From the NCBI GenBank assembly GCA_963678705.1, contig OY783207.1, positions 3,100,001 to 3,164,000 on the forward strand: a DNA stretch of 64,000 bases, in the 5' to 3' direction. Source of the DNA: Panorpa germanica (Eukaryota > Arthropoda > Insecta > Mecoptera > Panorpidae). A program made the position numbers and the translations under genes. The notes under the pieces were generated by a model. It had not been told where the DNA came from and did not search any database. It was given only the letters and a program-made list of their open reading frames with translations. Shown here piece by piece: positions 12,901 to 23,548 of the stretch (within the stretch, counting starts at the first letter, position 1; every line of letters begins with the position of its first letter).

Positions 12901-15900
12901 TGACAAACATTTTAAATGAACTCAAAAAAAAAACTTGTAACTTAAAATTTAGTTACCAAATTATCTCATTAAGTATTTCTTTATCCGAAGTTTTTTTTTT
13001 ATATTAAGAAGTATGCAAAACAAAATACAAAATATACTAAACCACAATAATGTTGAAAACTTCTTAAAACTTAAAATAAACTTCCTGAATAAAATTAATA
13101 GTGTCAGAGTATATCGCAATATTAAAATGTTTAAAAGTTTTGTAACAGAAAAAAGAAAAAGTAGTACAATCATTAATAATAATATATAACAAAATAAATC
13201 GGGTCATGAAATAAACTGGTATAGAATATTAAAATATGATGTTTCTTCACATATATACTTGGTTGAACTTTAAAAATTAGCCATTTCTTTAATAAAATAT
13301 ACCAAAAATAGAACAATTAATGTTCGTATACGTAAAAATATAGTCCCTTCGTTAACTAGTAGGGGTAGTACTTCAAGTACTACTATGAAGGGATGATATT
13401 GGTAAACTAATCGTAGTAGGTGTATTACAATGTCTGATACGGTTCAATAGGTCATGATTGTCTTTATGAGATGACCCTTCAATTGATGTTGAAATCACAC
13501 CAATTCCGTTCAACAGATCCCTCTTATTACAATGGTATTACATAGCTATCCCACTAACATTCTCGAATACATTAAAGGAACACCTCTCCTGGTCCGCAAA
13601 CATGTCCAAGTAGAATTAATTAGGAATTGAACATGGTCAGAGGTGTCCAAAAACACTTGAGAGTATTTACTATTAAATTAAAAACATTCAGTGCAAATGT
13701 TTATGTGAAAAACACAAATTTTCACGAATTCCTAATATCTTCAGATTTAAAAAATTGTTCTCAGAAGATCTATTTCGAATGGTGTAACCCTTTAAAAGCT
13801 ACACAATCATTCTAAATTACATAGAAATTTCCAAACAAATTGCTCTGTTATATAACAATATACTTCATATTCTAACAATAAGTCCATTAGTACTTTCATA
13901 AAACGCATAAAACCAGAAATCGATTTAGTCATTTTTTATAAACATACAAGTATTATTCCACGAAGAGTAGTTATTTATTTATAAATATAAATACAGAATA
14001 GCTTGCAACATGATTGATAATGTGTTTCTCCATCGCATATAAAAGTTCTATGTAAGTTTTACGATCGAGACACAATAAAACAATTTGAAATCCCATGCGC
14101 AGTTCATATAAACGTCATAATGTATTATTTGTATATTTATTTGTGTTCTTTTAATGGTCACATCCATTAGACATCAAAATGTATTCAACTCACACTTTGA
14201 ACAAGACATAATAGCATTTAAAGTGTACAGTATATGTTAACTGCAACAAATACTAACACCAATAGAAAGTTCAAACGAAGCTAGTAAAATATACGTTATA
14301 TAATTTGTAGTATAATATAAATTAAGACCATATAAACAATATTTATATATTAAAAATTCCCGTTTAACATTTATTTAATACAGAATGCATTGATTCACAC
14401 TCTCTAATAATTAAAATCAAAAATTTTAAATATTCATCGCATTAACCCTTGATAGAACCGTAAAGTGTTACTTCAATTGAGTCTGAGATAAATTTAAATA
14501 TATGTGACTTGTATTTATTAAATACGCCGATCCTAGACAGTTATTAGCAAACCCTAGATATATAATGGCGACACACACTCATAGATATAATAAAAGAACA
14601 AATTATCACTTACCGAAACCATATCTTCAATAGCTCCAGCATTCCTGGAGCCAAGCATGACCATACCCATTGCAATACCCGCTGCTTCACCAGTTACGGC
14701 ATCGTCTTGATATAAGTTAAACTTAAGTTGTTCATAAACGTCTTGCCGATGAGAACCCATAGCAGCAAGGCCCAAACCAAGACACCCACCATGACGCACC
14801 ATCTAGGAAATTAAAGATCAAAATAAAAGGTTCTTTTCTACTTTAATATTCGTAACATGCGATTAAAATAGATTTCTATAGTGGAAGCAATAATATAATA
14901 GAAACACTATATCTACCTCATTTTGTGCATCTTTAAGTTGATTTAACAGATAATCTGTGATATTAGCACCATGATTAGCGTGAATAAGCCCCAAAGCGTA
15001 TAATCCACCTCCTTCGGAATATCCTGAACTAGCACCAGCTTCTTTAGGCAAATAAGATTGCATCAGAGCTAATGATTCAGTCTCGTGCCCTCTGTGTATT
15101 ACACCAAGAGATGCAGTAGCTGTAAGTTTGGCCCAGTTAGTTGCCCGTGCAAGCCATTCTAAGTTATCTCTGTAACAGAAAAAGATTGTGAAACATTGAA
15201 ACATATAACTATTCGAAAATTGTGTAGTTTTTAATTTATACCTTAAAAATTGATCACTTGTTGTTCCACTATGCATAAATGCGTTTGCTATAACTGTAGC
15301 TGTATGACAAACTGAAACTCTGACGGCTTCTTTAGTGGCGCGAAGAACCTTGAATTAAAAATTATAATTGTTAATTAATACTGTTAAGAATTACTACTTA
15401 AAACATGTAATATTTCTTAATATACCTGCAAATCTGCGTGATTGCTTCTAATTAAGAATTGTAGTTGTAAATCTATTGATATTTCTCCAGATAAAATCAT
15501 AATAAGTTTCTCTACACATTGTTGATGAGCTTTCTCATTATCACTCTAGAAACAAATATTAATTAGGTTTCAAATATTGTATTACACATTAATTAATTTA
15601 ATACTAACCAAGCTGGAAAGATCTCTCTCAATTTCTTTTTCCTTTTCTTTTTCTTTCTCATCAGATATATTACTTGCAGTTGACGAGTCGCCTTCGCATG
15701 GTATATCAGATGCTGGAGTTTCAGCGGAGGTGCCTTGAGGTTTAGGGTGTCCCCCAAGAGCTCCAGGAATTGGTGCTGTCGCTCTAAGAGCTTGAATAAC
15801 ACGAGTAAGAAATTGTTGTGTTGCTGATTCATACAAGTCAAATGCAATTTGATACGCCATTAAAACATTATCCTGTAGAAAATATAATAATTAATACATA

Positions 15901-17229
15901 TCAATTCAGTGAAACCATGTTGCGAAATAATGCAAGATTCTTTACCTCTGTGCCCTTAGTTAATTTATCCAGAACTTGTGCTACTGCCATACGATCTTCC
16001 AAGAAGATTAAACATTGGCACATGCTAACGTAATCTGGTGTTGCTAAGCCGCGGTAAAGACCTACTAGAGAACGCAAAACAACGGCGCGGAATCCTCTAT
16101 TTTGGATGAGACTCATAGTGATTTGGAAAGCGTATGCAAGCATTGCTCCAACATCATCAGACTGCATAATTGATGCTTCAAAAATGTCCATTCGTCTTGT
16201 TTCCAATGCCAAACCTTTAAATTAAGACAATTTTCTGTTAATGCACATCCCAGTGAATTAAATTTCAATATTGAACACGTACCTAGTGCTTGTCTATATT
16301 GTCCATCATCCAGACATCGCTGAAACATTCGGTTCACGATTGCCTCCAATCGGGGATCGATCGGTTTCGCCAATGGAGAGTTATCTGCCTGTAGAATACG
16401 CTGCTGGGTATAATAGTCGATGCATTTTGCGATTGTTGTATCAACATATTCATTTCGTGCATTAACATCAAAAAGATTTCCAGCTCCCAGAGCATATGTT
16501 AATGAATCCTCAAACGCACCAAGATGATAGTAAACTTTGCTAGCTACTAAAGCAGCCAATTCATGTTGAGAAAATACCTTATCTTCGTGTAGTATTTCGC
16601 TAAATTATAAAAATAACGAATCAAGAACTTATTCAAATTGAAATCTAATATAATAACAGAACCTAATAATCTTATTTACTAGTTTTTACTATTCCTAATA
16701 CTTAATCCAACTAACTAAGTAACAGTTGATCAAAGATGACATCTGACATTGATATGACATTATTTTAAATAAACCAGAAAAGAATTGTCAGATTCATAGA
16801 TCTATCCCTTAAGATTTCAATGTATAACATACTTCTTTTACAAATAAGTGTGCAATATATAAAACTGATAAGATTTACATTTTCTCAATAGCTTCAGATA
16901 TTTCAGGCCAGAATTCATCGACGATTAGGTCCAGTTTTTTTAATGCAAAAACTTTTAGCTCGGACATAGGCTCTTCGAGAAGAGATATAATACCCGCTGA
17001 AAAAAAATCATGTATTTATTATCAATATAAACACAATCTTAAAAATGTCAAATTCTTTTGTCATTTTCAGGGCATATGAAACATTGCAATTCATCCGGGG
17101 GAAGAGTGACTTAACCTCTTCTTCATGACTTGCATTTATGTTTTAAATCAAAGTTGGAATATATTATTATAAGACCAAACATTTTTATTCGTAAATATAA
17201 CTCAGTTTACCTGCAGATGTTATATTCAT
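6004..17229 (-). CDS. Rpn2: 26S proteasome regulatory subunit Rpn2/PSMD1, 5' eleven exons (3' end outside window)
   Basis: This encodes the large scaffold subunit of the 19S proteasome base, which holds Rpn10/Rpn13 and the ATPase ring. Coding exons, all GT-AG and in consistent phase: 17211-17229, 16879-16996, 16283-16599, 15946-16214, 15609-15872, 15426-15545, 15242-15348, 14917-15169, 14614-14802, 6688-6903, 6004-6068. They join to 645 residues that follow the animal PSMD1 order: a MNITSAAGIISLL start, an N-terminal helical region with a conserved [11 protein letters not shown] block, a low-complexity Lys/Glu linker near residues 275-325, then proteasome/cyclosome repeats from about 450 ([48 protein letters not shown]). 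The last exon ends in GLGFLLFR with a split Arg codon, so the remaining roughly 300 residues lie beyond the left edge; I found no further exon in 1-6003. The start Met fits the family N-terminus. Identity is very secure; the boundaries are by eye. Confidence 0.97.
6429..6510. repeat. Intronic hairpins in Rpn2 intron 10
   Basis: GTAACTTTTTTATTATAAAAGTTAC-type sequence (6429-6453) folds on itself, followed by repeated GTTGTAGATAA and TTATCTACAA segments in opposite orientation. This is probably part of a decayed mobile element; its borders are not clear. Confidence 0.5.
7636..7710 (+). repeat. Short dispersed repeat, copy 1
   Basis: The sequence GCGCTTGCAGTGAGCGACAG followed by GCCTTATAAATACATAAATA recurs with small changes at 57553-57615. 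It is noncoding and of unknown class. Confidence 0.55.
8793..8880 (+). repeat. Family A element, left-end fragment
   Basis: About 88 bp matches the family A left end (GGCTTGTATCCTATGGCTTA through TACTAGAACCTCAAATGTCC) and then stops abruptly. Confidence 0.8.
9508..10114 (+). repeat. Family B element, copy 1
   Basis: It shares with four other copies the order: GTACAACATATTAAGTTTAT, a block containing CTAGCTCAAAATCT, a hairpin (9718-9864) bounded by GAGGTAACGCTGTCGA and its complement, then TTTCAG followed by a coding-like block. In this copy the coding-like block has a stop and a 2-base deletion relative to the copy at 45975-46790. It lies in Rpn2 intron 9. Confidence 0.85.
10550..11140 (+). 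repeat. Family A element, long form, right end missing
   Basis: The left end GGCTTGTGTCCTATGTCTTA is intact. The internal palindrome TGCTATCTCTTTTAT...ATAAAAGAGATAGCA is present at about 10752-10792. The match ends at CATCAATTTC, so the last 60 or so bases and the right terminal repeat are lost. Confidence 0.88.
12251..12597 (-). repeat. Family A element, internally deleted reversed copy
   Basis: Reversed family A sequence from the CGATTTTTCAATTGTTGATT end to the AACCCACTTTATCAATAT block. It keeps the hairpin with CTCTTTTATGCTCTGTTGTA but lacks about 150 bp between the AACGTCAG and AAAGAG parts. The outermost terminal bases are missing on both sides. Confidence 0.8.
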
Positions 17230-17613
17230 ATTTTGTCTGTATATAATATTCACAATTTAATAAAAACGATTTCACTCGCGAACCAAAACACAAACTGAAG
17301 ATTAATTAATTAATTAAGAATGATTAGGAACTTTAGCAGCTTCATATTGGTACCAGAAGTTGTCATTTTGAATTTTATCTCTGGTCTTAACTAAGCTACA
17401 CCAAGCTACACCAGCTACCAAATTATCTGTATCTATGTTCATGCCCCAGGTGGCGCTAAAAGCACTGATTATTTGCATACTACACTCTGCTGTGCTCTTT
17501 CATTTTCTCGTTGTAAATCACAAGACGTGGCGTGCTTGTTCTCATTGAGCTAAGGCCAAATTAGGCAACTTGCACAAATATTATTAAAAACTAATTTAAA
17601 AAGTACCATCATC
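17230..17613. promoter_or_regulatory. Shared divergent promoter region of Rpn2 and RpLP1
   Basis: The Rpn2 start codon (17229, minus) and the RpLP1 start codon (17614, plus) are head-to-head, 384 bp apart. Both 5' UTRs and promoters must fit here unless an unseen upstream noncoding exon exists. A pyrimidine-rich stretch CTCTTTCATTTTCTCG at about 17497-17512 is a candidate TOP-type start for the ribosomal-protein transcript. No TATA box stands out in the right place. Co-expression of a proteasome and a ribosomal gene from one region is an inference from geometry only. Confidence 0.6.
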
Positions 17614-18322
17614 ATGACTAGTAAAGCTGAACTCGCTTGCGTATATGCCGCACTCATCCTGGTCGACGATGAAGTTGCCGTAACTGTAAGTATATTTTAT
17701 ATTTCTAATAGTGACAGTTCGCCATGTATTGCCTCGTCCCCATCTTCGTTTTAAATCTCCTAATATCTTTTAAACAACAGTTCATCTGTTTATAATTCCA
17801 ATATGTTTGTCTTCTACATTTCTTTTGTTTTTCATCTATATAATAATTTTCTTACATAACCTACAAATACACGTGTTTATTGTTTACTAATGTTTTGTAA
17901 TTTTTAGCCTGAGAAAATCACCACCATTCTGAAAGCAGCATCTGTTGATGTTGAACCTTACTGGCCTACACTTTTCGCCAAAGCTATTGAGGGTGTCAAT
18001 GTTAAGGATTTGATCACAAACATTGGATCCGGTGTAGGAGCTGCCCCCGCTGCTGGTGGTGCTGCTGCTGCGTCAGCAGATGCTGCCCCAGCTGCCGCTG
18101 CTAAGGAAGAGAAGAAGAAGGAGGAAGAACCAGAGGAGTCCGACGATGACGATATGGGTTTCGGTATGTTAAATTGTTAATTCACATAACCACATCCAAA
18201 TATCAATAGACTTCGATCATCTCTATCACAACGATCTGTTTAAAGTAACAAACTATTTGAAAACATGCTTCTGGAATAACAATAATTAACATGTGCTTTT
18301 CTTTTTAGGTCTTTTCGATTAA
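17614..18322 (+). CDS. RpLP1: 60S acidic ribosomal protein P1 (stalk protein)
   Basis: P1 dimerises with P2 and binds P0 to form the flexible stalk of the large cytosolic ribosomal subunit, which recruits and activates translation GTPases. Coding exons: 17614-17685 (ends ACT|GTAAGT), 17908-18163 (after TTTTTAG) and 18309-18322 (after TTTTTAG). The 342 nt give 113 residues, the normal family length. The protein has the helical dimerisation domain ([19 protein letters not shown], then [17 protein letters not shown]), an Ala/Gly hinge, a Lys/Glu segment, and the diagnostic acidic end [13 protein letters not shown]. The last exon encodes only the end of that tail. Intron 1 is 222 bp and intron 2 is 145 bp; neither shows snoRNA boxes. 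All marks of an intact, expressed gene are present. Confidence 0.98.
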
Positions 18323-18397
18323 TTTCTCTACTGTGGACCAGTAAGCTTGACGTGGAAGCGACACCTTATTGTGCAGTTATATTGTACATTGACAACA

Positions 18398-18403
18398 AAT
18401 AAA
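18398..18403 (+). terminator. Polyadenylation signal of RpLP1
   Basis: AATAAA lies 76 bp downstream of the RpLP1 stop codon, followed by a T-rich stretch. The spacing suits a short ribosomal-protein 3' UTR. Confidence 0.6.
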
Positions 18404-18583
18404 TTAATTTTTATTAAATATTTTGTATTATTTATATAATTAGTCATTTAAGTTCCAATGTATGATGAATGAATGTTTAATATAAGGTGTGTTACTACAC
18501 AATATTTTAAGATGCCTGGTTTTTCTCTTCATTCTCCAAACATTATCTGGAGGAAACCCTATTACGTACTAATAGTACTTATA

Positions 18584-18793
18584 GTCCAAATCACGAAAGT
18601 TCGGCGGCGACTTATACTTAAAAGAAGTTATAAGAGCGGTATAAATCTATAATGCGATAATTAATTTTATCTTATTCGTTTCTATATACAGTATAGAAAA
18701 ATAAGTGAGTCAGTGCTTTTTAGTTATATCGGCAGTTTATACCCCACAACTTGTTTTAAAGTATGACTCGCCGCCGAACTCTCGTAATTTGAA
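18584..18793. repeat. MITE-like element with about 38 bp terminal inverted repeats
   Basis: The left end reads CAAATCACGAAAGTTCGGCG and the right end, reverse complemented, reads CAAATTACGAGAGTTCGGCG. Similarity continues inward for about 20 more bases (GCGACTTATACTTAAAA against GCGAGTCATACTTTAAAA). Total length is about 210 bp and there is no open frame. It sits about 180 bp beyond the RpLP1 polyadenylation signal. It looks like a non-autonomous DNA transposon; a clear target-site duplication was not seen. Confidence 0.75.
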
Positions 18794-19330
18794 CAATAAA
18801 TAAAATATTGAAACTAAAGCAATTCATTTTAGTGCGTGATTCAAATTTGCTATAAATTTCACAAATTAATAATCTGTTGTAAATGTAAGCAGTGGTGTAA
18901 AAATTACTAGTGTTAAAAGTTCCATAGCTTAATGAAATTACGTAGAGACAATGGAATAAAATAATGATAGCTTGTATTTAAAAAATATAAAATGCGTAGT
19001 ACTGCAGACCCTAACTGAGCACGACTTGAACACTACACTGTGTGCAGTAAAGAATTGTTCATTTTTCATCCACTCAAGGTCGCAGAGTTGCAGCAATTGC
19101 ATCTGCATGTGTATGAGGAGCTGGAACTTAAATATGTAGCTATTGGAAGAACATCCCAAACTAATATGTGTTCCTGAAGGGTAATATAGTATGTAGTGCA
19201 ATGTCAGCGGAAATGCCCTAATTAGCATACCACCACGATCACAATCTAAACGGATGCTACAACTCACTCATGCAAACTGTGACCCGGTCAACTGGTGCTT
19301 AACCGAAGACCCTGACAATTTTTTAGCTCA

Positions 19331-19590
19331 GGGCTTGTGAACCATGTCTTAATTTCTATTAAACTATTATATATTGCTAAAGTTAGTTGCCTGACCCTCA
19401 AATATCCAATTATTTTGGAATAACTGACTATATTTTTTAAGATATTAACAATTAAAGAAGGCATTTTATTTTGTCTTTAATTATTAAACTGGTACGTTAT
19501 AGACAATTCCAATGCATGGTACTTTACGTTCGTAGATTTGTTATCTCTTTTATACAACAGACACGTATACCGGTCTGTGATATCATTTAC
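19331..19590 (+). repeat. Family A element, degenerate partial copy
   Basis: It begins GGGCTTGTGAACCATGTCTT and follows the family A left half with many substitutions and short indels, fading out after the TTATCTCTTTTATACAACAG motif. No right end is visible. It is much more diverged than the copies at 37-43 kb, so it is an older insertion. Confidence 0.7.
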
Positions 19591-19922
19591 TACTAATACG
19601 CAATCATTTTGGAGGCCCATATTGCAATTGCGTAGGAAAGTAATTCATACCACCAAGTATCATAGCACAATTCTTTTTTTATTAGGCTTCTTATCTTAAA
19701 ACTGCACTGTTAGTAGATTTTCTTAATTTATATAATTACATAATACCATTTACAAAATATAAATGCTACAGACTATCACCAAAATTAAAATAATAAAAAA
19801 CTCTTTTAATGTTTTATATCTGAGAATTTATATTATACAAAAACGTATAATACTTTATTAATATGTATTTACAAAATGAGACTAAGCAACGATATAATTC
19901 ACATTATCATTTATTACAGTTT

Positions 19923-20557
19923 TTACCACATAGCCCTCTGTACACCAGAGAGTTTGTTGTAATCTGCTAAGCTTCTCCATACGATTCTGCTAAGACGCCA
20001 ACGGTGTACAACTCCTCTAGGTCTGAAATTAGAGATTCTATGTGTGATACATTTGCCAATTCAGTTATGTCATTAGAAATGTTGTATCCTACACATATTC
20101 TAACGCGAATTGGAGTTACAGAATATTTCTTTACATCTTCTAGGTTGTAAGAAGCAGTCTTTACAAAAAATATAATCAATATTTACCTAGATGTCAAAGC
20201 ACAACGTCCTCTAACGCGTACTAAAGAAGAATCTCTTGGAAATGCATGTATTTCAGCATCAGCTATTTCTCGTAATTCTAAAGGTAAAATATCATTTTTT
20301 CGAAGAGAATTAACACGAAGACGATCTACAGCATGTTCCTTAACACATTTTCTTTTCTTAACATCCTTAATCATTCTCCAATCGGCATATTTAGTACGGA
20401 CTTGTTGAAACTGAAAGTAAGGTTATGTTTTTATAATTAAAACAATTAATGAAAGTTAACTTATTATTACAATATATTTACTTACTCCAAAGCCAGCTAA
20501 ATTAGGGGCTTGCCAAATGAAGCTTCTTACTGCTGATATTCCAGGAATATTTGCCAT
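19923..20557 (-). CDS. mRpS14: Mitochondrial ribosomal protein S14 (uS14m)
   Basis: This is a small-subunit protein of the mitochondrial ribosome, nuclear-encoded and imported. Coding exons: 20486-20557 (ends TTTGGA|GTAAGT), 20187-20410 (after TTTCAG, ends TCTAG|GTAAAT) and 19923-20022 (after AATTTCAG). They give 131 residues, close to the usual length of about 128. A short N-terminal presequence-like segment ([20 protein letters not shown]) is followed by the conserved uS14m core: [63 protein letters not shown], and a conserved final Trp (SGVQRAMW). The introns are 75 and 164 bp. The last intron stays open in another frame and runs across the final exon, which can mislead ORF-based annotation. 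AATAAA motifs on the minus strand at 19910-19915 and 19854-19859 are candidate polyadenylation signals. Confidence 0.95.
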
Positions 20558-23118
20558 TTTTTATCTGAAACTATACTAATATCTTTAACTTTATATATAA
20601 ATTGACAACCATAATATAAATTGACATATATTTTATAAGTATAAATTGTAGTACAATATACGATTGTTAGATGCCACCATATATATATATATACACAAAA
20701 TGTAGCGGTCATTTTAAAAATTAAAAGTAAAGATAATTAGATAATCTAGATCTTTCTTTAGTTAAAGCAACAGACAATGATTTTAATTCCAATTAGGGTC
20801 CTGACACTCTCTAACTAATGTTTCAAACAGAATTTTGTAAAGAAACTAAAGTTTTTTTTGCAGCAAAACAAACGTATACGAATAAAATGTATATTTGGAA
20901 TAAATAGGATTATTTTACAATATATAAAATAAAATACATCATAATTATAAATATACATATATCACTTATCAGACTTTTTACATAAAATCATTTCTTTATT
21001 ACAAAAAAATAACAAATTCGATTGTTTCAACATTTTGAACAAATAATAAAACTAAATTTATAAAGTATTTATAGGAAATATAACTTCTAAGGAACGTTTT
21101 TCTTTCTAAATTAATATATTAGTAAAATTTTCAGCCATTTATTGAGCAAAGACTTAAAATGATATTGTCTACAAGAATATCAAATTGGATAATTTTTTAT
21201 TTATGAATTTTTTATTAAAAATATTTTATTTCTATCTATCGAACGCTTATTATAGTATTAAAAAATTTGTCACAACAATCTAAAAATTTCAACCCGTTAT
21301 GAAATGTTAAATAACTTAAATATTATCTGAAGAAGATTGTAAGATTTGAATAAAAAAAAGACAGTGTCATTATATAAGCAGAGTCAATGAAGATTGTATA
21401 GCAGGTGTTTCTTGATCTAATAATATGTTTTGTTCTTGTCTTGTCTTGTATCGTAAAACTAAAACATGTGCTGTACAGAATGATAAAAATTAAGATGAGC
21501 AATCTTATAGAATTTAGTTCAGTGGTGTAACATTTGTTAATTATGTCGGCAAAAAGGTAGTAGAATGATTCCTCGTTTATATTATAAAACTATACTACAA
21601 TAAAACAATACAATGTGCTCTTTATATTATTGAACATATTAAATCATAAAGACAGCTGACAGAAAGATAAATATATATCCTAATGAGGTTGGTTAATGTT
21701 TTTCGGACAGATTACAATATTTTAGTTGTATTATTATTGCATTTTAATCACAACTTTGTTTTTTGACAATGATAATAAATTGAGATATTCGCTGGATAAA
21801 GTTTTAGAGGAAAGTTTTAATTTTGATAAAGAAATACATAGTAATAATGATTACTTTAAATCTTCAATACCTATATGTTGCGTTATTAAATTCATTTATT
21901 AAATGAAACAACAACGAAATACAGGAAATATTACTAACGCGCTATATTTGCAGGTTGTTATTAGTGTTGCTATGAATTCAGGCGCTCAAATATATTATAG
22001 TAAAATATATGGCAATCATTATTAAAACGCTTAAAATACTTATAATCTAAATAACTACATAAAATAGATTAAATATTTAAAAATTATCAATAATTTGGCA
22101 TCTTTAATCCCGTTTAAAACTTTAAAATTTGGCACCATAAATATATGTAATGATTCTTAAGAAAACTAATAATACTTAATTTATTACATTATAGCTATAT
22201 ATTTTATACTAATTTTTAATATTAAAAGACTTATTATTTTTTCATATTATGAAAATAAATTTCATGAATCTACTTTTTATATTATATCACTTTCGTTTCT
22301 TTTTTATTTGCACCCACAACACAAAACTCTGTTTTGGTGTCATACATTTACATGCTTTAACTAATTTGGCACAAGTTATAATATTTATGATTATTGCGTT
22401 TAAACATTTATCCATTCCTGAATTTGTTTAATCACAGGGCTTATAATTACATGTTTGAGGATTATTTGTATTTTCATGTTTGTTGTATTCTTAGTAAAAA
22501 TATGTATAATTTTTAAATTAGATATAAGTAGTTCAACATTATTAAATAACTTAAGTTACTTTATGTTTACTATAGGTATGACTCCCTCTTTAATGTTTTT
22601 ACATAAAAAAAATAATTTTGCAAACATCACTACCCATAACAAAATTTAATCGCAAATACTTTTCTAAAATTAACATATCTCAGTAAACACAAAATTAATA
22701 CTTATATAATAATAATGTAGGAGATACAAATGTTATGTTAATGTTACATTAATATGTTTAGTTATTATTGAGAATTTATTTTCCTTTCTTACTGAAAAAA
22801 TTCGTTATCAGTTATGCTATATAGGATTTACATTTTGTGTTTAGCGAATATTATTGTTGCAAATAATAGTCCGGTGGTCGAGATTAATAATTTCCTGTAG
22901 TTATATTCATTCTGATATCATGCCTAAGACTTTTAGTGCCCTCCTTTACTTCGCCCATGTCGTAACTACCTACGAAGTTCAAGTATTAATTATATAGGAC
23001 TACTTAATAGACTACTTATAACTGTTTATAAAAATAATTTGAATTTTTCATAATATTCATAGGATTCAGTTCATCATTTTTGTTGTACGGTTACACAATT
23101 CATTAATTGTTCTCTCTT
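20558..23118. other. AT-rich intergenic DNA between mRpS14 and ttk
   Basis: Contains the 5' flank of mRpS14 and, on the minus strand, the 3' UTR of the third ttk module. No other gene or repeat boundary is evident. Confidence 0.55.
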
Positions 23119-23548
23119 TCAAGTGGTGTTCATTACGGTTGACCTCCGGCTGTACCCCCTTCGTGATACAGTCGCGCCTTGCGCTTCGCATTCCTTCCTC
23201 ACCCTGTCAATAATATCAGCAACTAATTTTTCTTCTTTTTCACGTTGTTCCTGTTCCCAATCTGCATTCTTTACTAATTGTTCGGGTGGAGTGGTAGCCC
23301 CAGTTCTGCAAACATTAAATGATAAGATTATATATGAACGTGAATATACAAATCACAAATATACTATAATAACATTAGTTACCTAGTGATTTTTACGGTT
23401 TTTCTTTCCACCCGTGATAGTTCAGTTTTCGGGATCGCAAGTTCTGGATCAATTGGTTCTTGTTTTAGATTTGTATGTGTTATAATTGAAGTAGTACACG
23501 CTACAGGTTCCGGATCCGTATGTCTGCTTGAAAGGTGACCAATATATC
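23119..23548 (-). CDS. ttk: ttk third alternative 3' module, last two exons (rest of finger 2 and C-terminal tail)
   Basis: Exon 23383-23548 follows ATTGTAG and begins GA, completing the Gly codon left by the previous exon. It supplies YIGHLSSRH, which finishes the second C2H2 finger (about 437-458, C-x2-C-x12-H-x4-H). It continues with LKQEPIDPE, a SUMO-type site, and ends ACTAG|GTAACT in phase 2. Exon 23119-23305 follows TTTGCAG and adds 61 residues, including a charged helical run ([20 protein letters not shown]), ending in TGA. That the split finger reconstitutes exactly across the intron is strong evidence that both exons are real. The joined product is 565 residues. Confidence 0.85.

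Larger units (their letters stand above)
6904..14613 (-). other. Rpn2: Rpn2 intron 9 (7.7 kb), repeat-filled
   Basis: Bounded by donor TCG|GTAAGT at 14613 and acceptor TTTACAG at 6904. It holds family A pieces (8793, 10550, 12251), family B copy 1 and the short repeat at 7636. At about 12600-12720 there is a typical insect repeat tail (CAAAATTTCAAGTCAATCGA ...). An imperfect palindrome lies at 13343-13396 (AGTCCCTTC to GAAGGGATG). No exon was recognised inside. Confidence 0.8.

Noticed and set aside
17686..18308. Intronic snoRNA in RpLP1
   Set aside because: Ribosomal-protein introns often host snoRNAs, but no C/D or H/ACA boxes in a workable arrangement were found in either intron.
18438..18520. 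C-box-like ATGATGA downstream of RpLP1
   Set aside because: No matching D box or terminal stem nearby.
19967..20179. 70-codon open frame next to mRpS14 that looks like a protein end
   Set aside because: It runs through the last mRpS14 intron and overlaps the true last exon in another frame. The real exon begins after AATTTCAG at 20022 and encodes the conserved [16 protein letters not shown] block.
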